A DNA stretch of 64,000 nucleotides from Pedobacter sp. FW305-3-2-15-E-R2A2 (GTDB taxonomy: Bacteria > Bacteroidota > Bacteroidia > Sphingobacteriales > Sphingobacteriaceae), in contig NZ_CP151803.1 of the NCBI RefSeq assembly GCF_038446955.1, forward strand, positions 3,348,001 through 3,412,000, in the 5' to 3' direction. How positions within the stretch are numbered: position 1 is the stretch's first letter; the number at the start of each line of letters is the position of its first letter. The position numbers and the translations under genes are program-made. This document shows positions 62,029 through 64,000 of this stretch, in pieces. A model generated the notes under the pieces. The model did no database searches, was not told the DNA's origin, and saw nothing but the letters and a program-made list of their open reading frames with translations.

Positions 62029-62531
62029 TGAAAATTTACAAATTATTTTTGGCCTCAAGTATTTGCATTCTATTTTCTTGTTCAAGATCTAACACAAAGT
62101 TTTTAAAAAAATTACAGGATTCTGTTAGATTTTACAGTAACCAAGCAAATAAAAATAAGGTGAAATATTCTACGTTTTATTTAAGTAGTATAACCGATTT
62201 TGAATGGGACAAATTTTATATATTCGATGAATATGTTACGAATGAAATGATCAATGAAATAACCGGACTTAAATGGGATGGGAGTAGTGTCCCAGCAGGA
62301 AATAGACGTATAATTTTTATTTATAAAAAAGATGTTGTACAATATGTAGATTTTGAACCTTATAAATTTCCAGTTTTCTTTTACACTTGTGGAGGAACTG
62401 ATCAGTATGAATTTAGTACACAAGATGATTTATTTGCGGTTTACCAGCGTTGCGACAAAAATGGATGTATATACGCTATGATACCAGAGCGTTGTGTGAA
62501 ATCTCTCATTAAGTTACATCAAGCGAAATAG
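62028..62531 (+). CDS. Lipoprotein, candidate immunity protein for the RHS/DUF6973 toxin
   Basis: A 167-residue lipoprotein (lipobox CILFSC, Cys near 19) of no family I recognise. It starts in a TAATG overlap with the RHS toxin gene, the usual place for an immunity gene. A lipoprotein immunity would protect in the periplasm, which hints that the toxin acts there or at the envelope. AT content is higher than that of the RHS core, as is usual for exchanged toxin/immunity cassettes. Confidence 0.65.
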   Translation: MKIYKLFLASSICILFSCSRSNTKFLKKLQDSVRFYSNQANKNKVKYSTFYLSSITDFEWDKFYIFDEYVTNEMINEITGLKWDGSSVPAGNRRIIFIYKKDVVQYVDFEPYKFPVFFYTCGGTDQYEFSTQDDLFAVYQRCDKNGCIYAMIPERCVKSLIKLHQAK

Positions 62532-63046
62532 TCAAGAAGTACGATTACGGGGCGAGGTTCTATGACCCGGTAATTGGACGCTTCAATACAATAGATCCCC
62601 TTTCTGAAGTCTCAAGAAGAAACAGTCAATATAGCTATGCATTAAATAACCCGATACGCTTCATTGATGTTGATGGAATGTATGCTGATGATCCTCCGAC
62701 TTGGCTCCAACGAGCGATGACCTTCTTAGGTATTAGTACATCTCGGCCAAGATCAAATGAGGAAGCCGCAGAAAAAGATGCTGGACAAGAAAGATTAAGT
62801 AGGGTGTCCGCTAACAGTAAGCAGATAGAAAAGAATCTTGACAACTTACCCCTCCCTCTATTAAATGGGAGTATGAAGATGGCTAAGGGAATCGTAAAAA
62901 AGGATAATACTGCTGTTGCGTCTGGAGCTGGAAGTGCTTTGATGGATGTATTTGGTGGTAAAATCGTGGGGGCTGCCATGGGGCCGATTTTAAGTAAATT
63001 GGCGGGTAAAGGGGCTTTAGTGCTCCTGCTTTTGCAGATGAAATAA
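62532..63046 (+). pseudogene. Orphan RHS core tip with toxin N-part, no start codon, frameshifted
   Basis: Directly after the immunity gene the frame reads [19 protein letters not shown] followed by TIDPLSEV...[12 protein letters not shown], a second copy of the RHS tip also seen in the intact toxin (61264-61404). It has no start and no RHS body, so it is a displaced cassette. It continues for about 120 residues of variable sequence and stops at 63044-63046. A one-base loss in the G4 run at 63011-63014 would explain the stop: restoring one G joins this frame to the Fic/Doc-like segment that follows. Such orphan tips are donors for toxin exchange by recombination. Confidence 0.8.
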
Positions 63047-63342
63047 TTGCACTTAATAAGACTACCGATGGAGGTCGCGCTTTGCTTAATGGGACGCCTT
63101 CGGCAGCAATTAATTCGGCAATGTATTATGAAACTGCAGCAGAGCAAGGAGCTTCAATATTTAGATCAATATCAGGAAGGCACATGTTTAGTAATGGAAA
63201 CAAAAGAACTGCTGTTGCTGCGTTTCAGTCATTTGCTAAGCAATTTGGGCTAAAGACGGTAAATCAAAATCAAATGATGAATGTTGCAACAGGTGATGTT
63301 TCAGAAGTATCGCAAATTGTGAAAATGTTAATTAAAAAATAA
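63010..63342 (+). pseudogene. Fic/Doc-like toxin domain, 3' half of the orphan RHS cassette
   Basis: Open from 63010 in the -1 frame relative to the orphan tip. It reads [15 protein letters not shown]...SAMYYETAAEQGASIFRSISGRHMFSNGNKRTAVAAF. The motif H-x-F-x-N-G-N-K-R-T is the Fic/Doc active site (Fic: HxFx[D/E]GN[G/K]R; Doc of phage P1: HxFxDANKR). Fic/Doc domains modify proteins by AMP transfer or phosphorylation. There is no ATG at the N-terminus (a TTG lies at 63082), consistent with being the C-terminal part of the RHS cassette. A candidate immunity gene follows after 2 bp. Confidence 0.75.
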
Positions 63343-63344
63343 GT

Positions 63345-63596
63345 ATGAGCTTTATAAGGGAAATAATACAAAAACAAGATTGTTCAATAGAAGAGCTGAT
63401 AAGTTGTTTTGAGCAAGTTAAAAAAAATGGAGATATAGCTGTAATAAAATTTGATGGCGAAAGAACTGTAAATGAGTATACCATTTTCATTACTTTCCCA
63501 CTCATAAAAAAAAGAGAAATGATCAGAGCAGATGTGAGTGATTTAAAGAAGGGTCTAATAAAAGTATTGATTAGGTATATAGAGGGTGATGTCTGA
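63345..63596 (+). CDS. Small protein, candidate immunity for the orphan Fic/Doc-like toxin
   Basis: An 83-residue soluble protein (MSFIREIIQKQDCSIEELISCFEQVKKNGDIAVIKFDG...) that I do not recognise. It starts 2 bp after the stop of the Fic/Doc-like segment, in the position of an immunity or antitoxin gene. It lacks the inhibitory S/T-x-x-x-E-[G/N] helix that I would expect of a Fic inhibitor, so neutralisation, if real, would be by another route. Confidence 0.55.
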   Translation: MSFIREIIQKQDCSIEELISCFEQVKKNGDIAVIKFDGERTVNEYTIFITFPLIKKREMIRADVSDLKKGLIKVLIRYIEGDV

Positions 63597-63690
63597 TTTT
63601 TTTTGTTAAAAACGATTAGGAACTTATAAAGAAAAATTCCATTGGTGGACACTTTGGTGTATGTTATAGTACATCTACCTTAAAATAGAA

Positions 63691-64000
63691 GGCAGTATCC
63701 AAAAAACTGTGTAAATGGGATTTGAGGTAAAAACTTAGATCCCATTTTTATGTAAATTAGAGAAAGGAATTTAAAAGATGCAAGCAGAAGATTTTTTAAA
63801 TGACGATTTCCTTAAACAGTTTAAGGACGGCAAAGATTTCATGAGCTTCATGGATCAGATGTATAAACGAGGCGTTGAAAAGATGCTTGAATGGGAGCTT
63901 GATTCTCATCTGGGCTATGTTAAGCACGATAAACAAAGCAAACAAACCGATAATTCCCGTAATGGTTATGGTGAAAAGAAGGTAAAAACAGAACATGGAG
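63691..64000 (+). mobile_element. IS256-family insertion sequence, left part (right end outside window)
   Basis: The left end lies close to GGCAGTATCCAAAAAACTG at about 63691, where a GTGTAAA typical of IS256-family termini follows; the exact boundary is not fixed because the other end is not visible. A subterminal hairpin (arms 63713-63726 and 63734-63747, 12 of 14 pairs) precedes the transposase gene. The element is inserted just downstream of the RHS cassette. Confidence 0.6.
63778..64000 (+). CDS. IS256-family transposase, N-terminal part (truncated by window end)
   Basis: The ATG at 63778 opens MQAEDFLNDDFLKQFKDGKDF, followed by a segment around LEWELDSHLGYVKHDK and then SRNGYGEKKVKTEHG at the window edge. 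E-M/W-E-x-H-L-G-Y followed by N-x-R-N-G-Y is the signature of IS256/Mutator transposases near residues 40-65. The DDE catalytic domain would follow outside the window. Confidence 0.92.
   Translation, partial: MQAEDFLNDDFLKQFKDGKDFMSFMDQMYKRGVEKMLEWELDSHLGYVKHDKQSKQTDNSRNGYGEKKVKTEHG

Noticed and set aside
62635..63147. 170-residue minus-strand ORF across the orphan RHS cassette
   Set aside because: Low-complexity antisense translation (Ser/Pro/Ile rich); the plus strand carries the recognisable RHS tip and Fic/Doc motif.
1..64000. CRISPR arrays, tRNA and rRNA genes
   Set aside because: I looked for regularly spaced direct repeats and for conserved rRNA or tRNA sequence and saw none; a short tRNA could still be missed without a covariance search.

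Overview
The window is a chromosomal stretch from a Bacteroidota bacterium, most like Pedobacter or another member of the Sphingobacteriaceae. The evidence is the AT-rich composition, lipoproteins with Bacteroidota-style lipoboxes, a DUF6266 protein, a clade II (Sec-type) nitrous oxide reductase cluster, DUF6443 RHS proteins, a family of 'tail fiber'-type secreted proteins and one TAnnTTTG promoter element. No rRNA, tRNA or CRISPR array was recognised.

Region 1 (1-3509) is ordinary accessory sequence: the end of a patatin-like gene, an AraC regulator next to an SDR oxidoreductase, and a DUF6266 gene whose 3' end carries what looks like the remnant of a beta-propeller lyase gene.

Region 2 (3751-22829) is an anaerobic-respiration island. 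It starts with a copper-acquisition operon (Cys-rich small protein, Met/His-rich lipoprotein, OprC/NosA-like TonB receptor). A Crp/Fnr regulator, an azurin-like cupredoxin and an anaerobic ribonucleotide reductase follow; the glycyl-radical loop of that reductase lies on a separate overlapping ORF. Next come DUF2249/DUF1858, membrane and DUF59 genes, a di-iron Fe-S repair protein (Ric/ScdA), a convergent heme-copper-oxidase-like membrane protein, and the nos operon: cytochrome c, nosZ, a membrane-NosL fusion, nosD, nosF, nosY. Inverted repeats of the form NTGAT-N4-ATCAN lie upstream of the copper operon, ric, the nos operon (two copies) and a distant universal-stress gene (a strict copy plus two weaker ones at exact 22-bp steps), with a weaker copy upstream of the cupredoxin/nrd genes. 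They look like one Crp/Fnr regulon. No nitrite or NO reductase gene is in the window.

Region 3 (22831-38970) is a mixed housekeeping and accessory stretch: MacB-like permease, ECF sigma factor, UspA, two lipoproteins (one a zinc peptidase), a FUSC exporter, stress and VOC proteins, an AraC regulator divergent from a TetX-like monooxygenase, a metzincin lipoprotein, and the first tail-fiber-type protein.

Region 4 (39351-53843) encodes a complete-looking type II secretion / type IV pilus-like machine: a PilP/GspC-like protein, four (pseudo)pilins including a GspK-like one with a beta-helix-like body, GspF, GspG, a short prepilin peptidase, GspE, the secretin GspD, and PilM/N- and PilO-like proteins. 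Three tail-fiber-type proteins sit between gspF and gspG. Region 5 (54140-63596) follows in the same direction: a large SpvB/RHS-like secreted protein, another tail-fiber-type protein, a DUF6443 RHS protein with a DUF6973-like C-terminal toxin domain and a lipoprotein immunity candidate. An orphan RHS tip with a frameshifted Fic/Doc-like toxin domain and its own immunity candidate comes last. I suggest that regions 4 and 5 form one functional unit, a T2SS-like exporter with its surface and toxin cargo. The window ends inside an IS256-family transposase gene.
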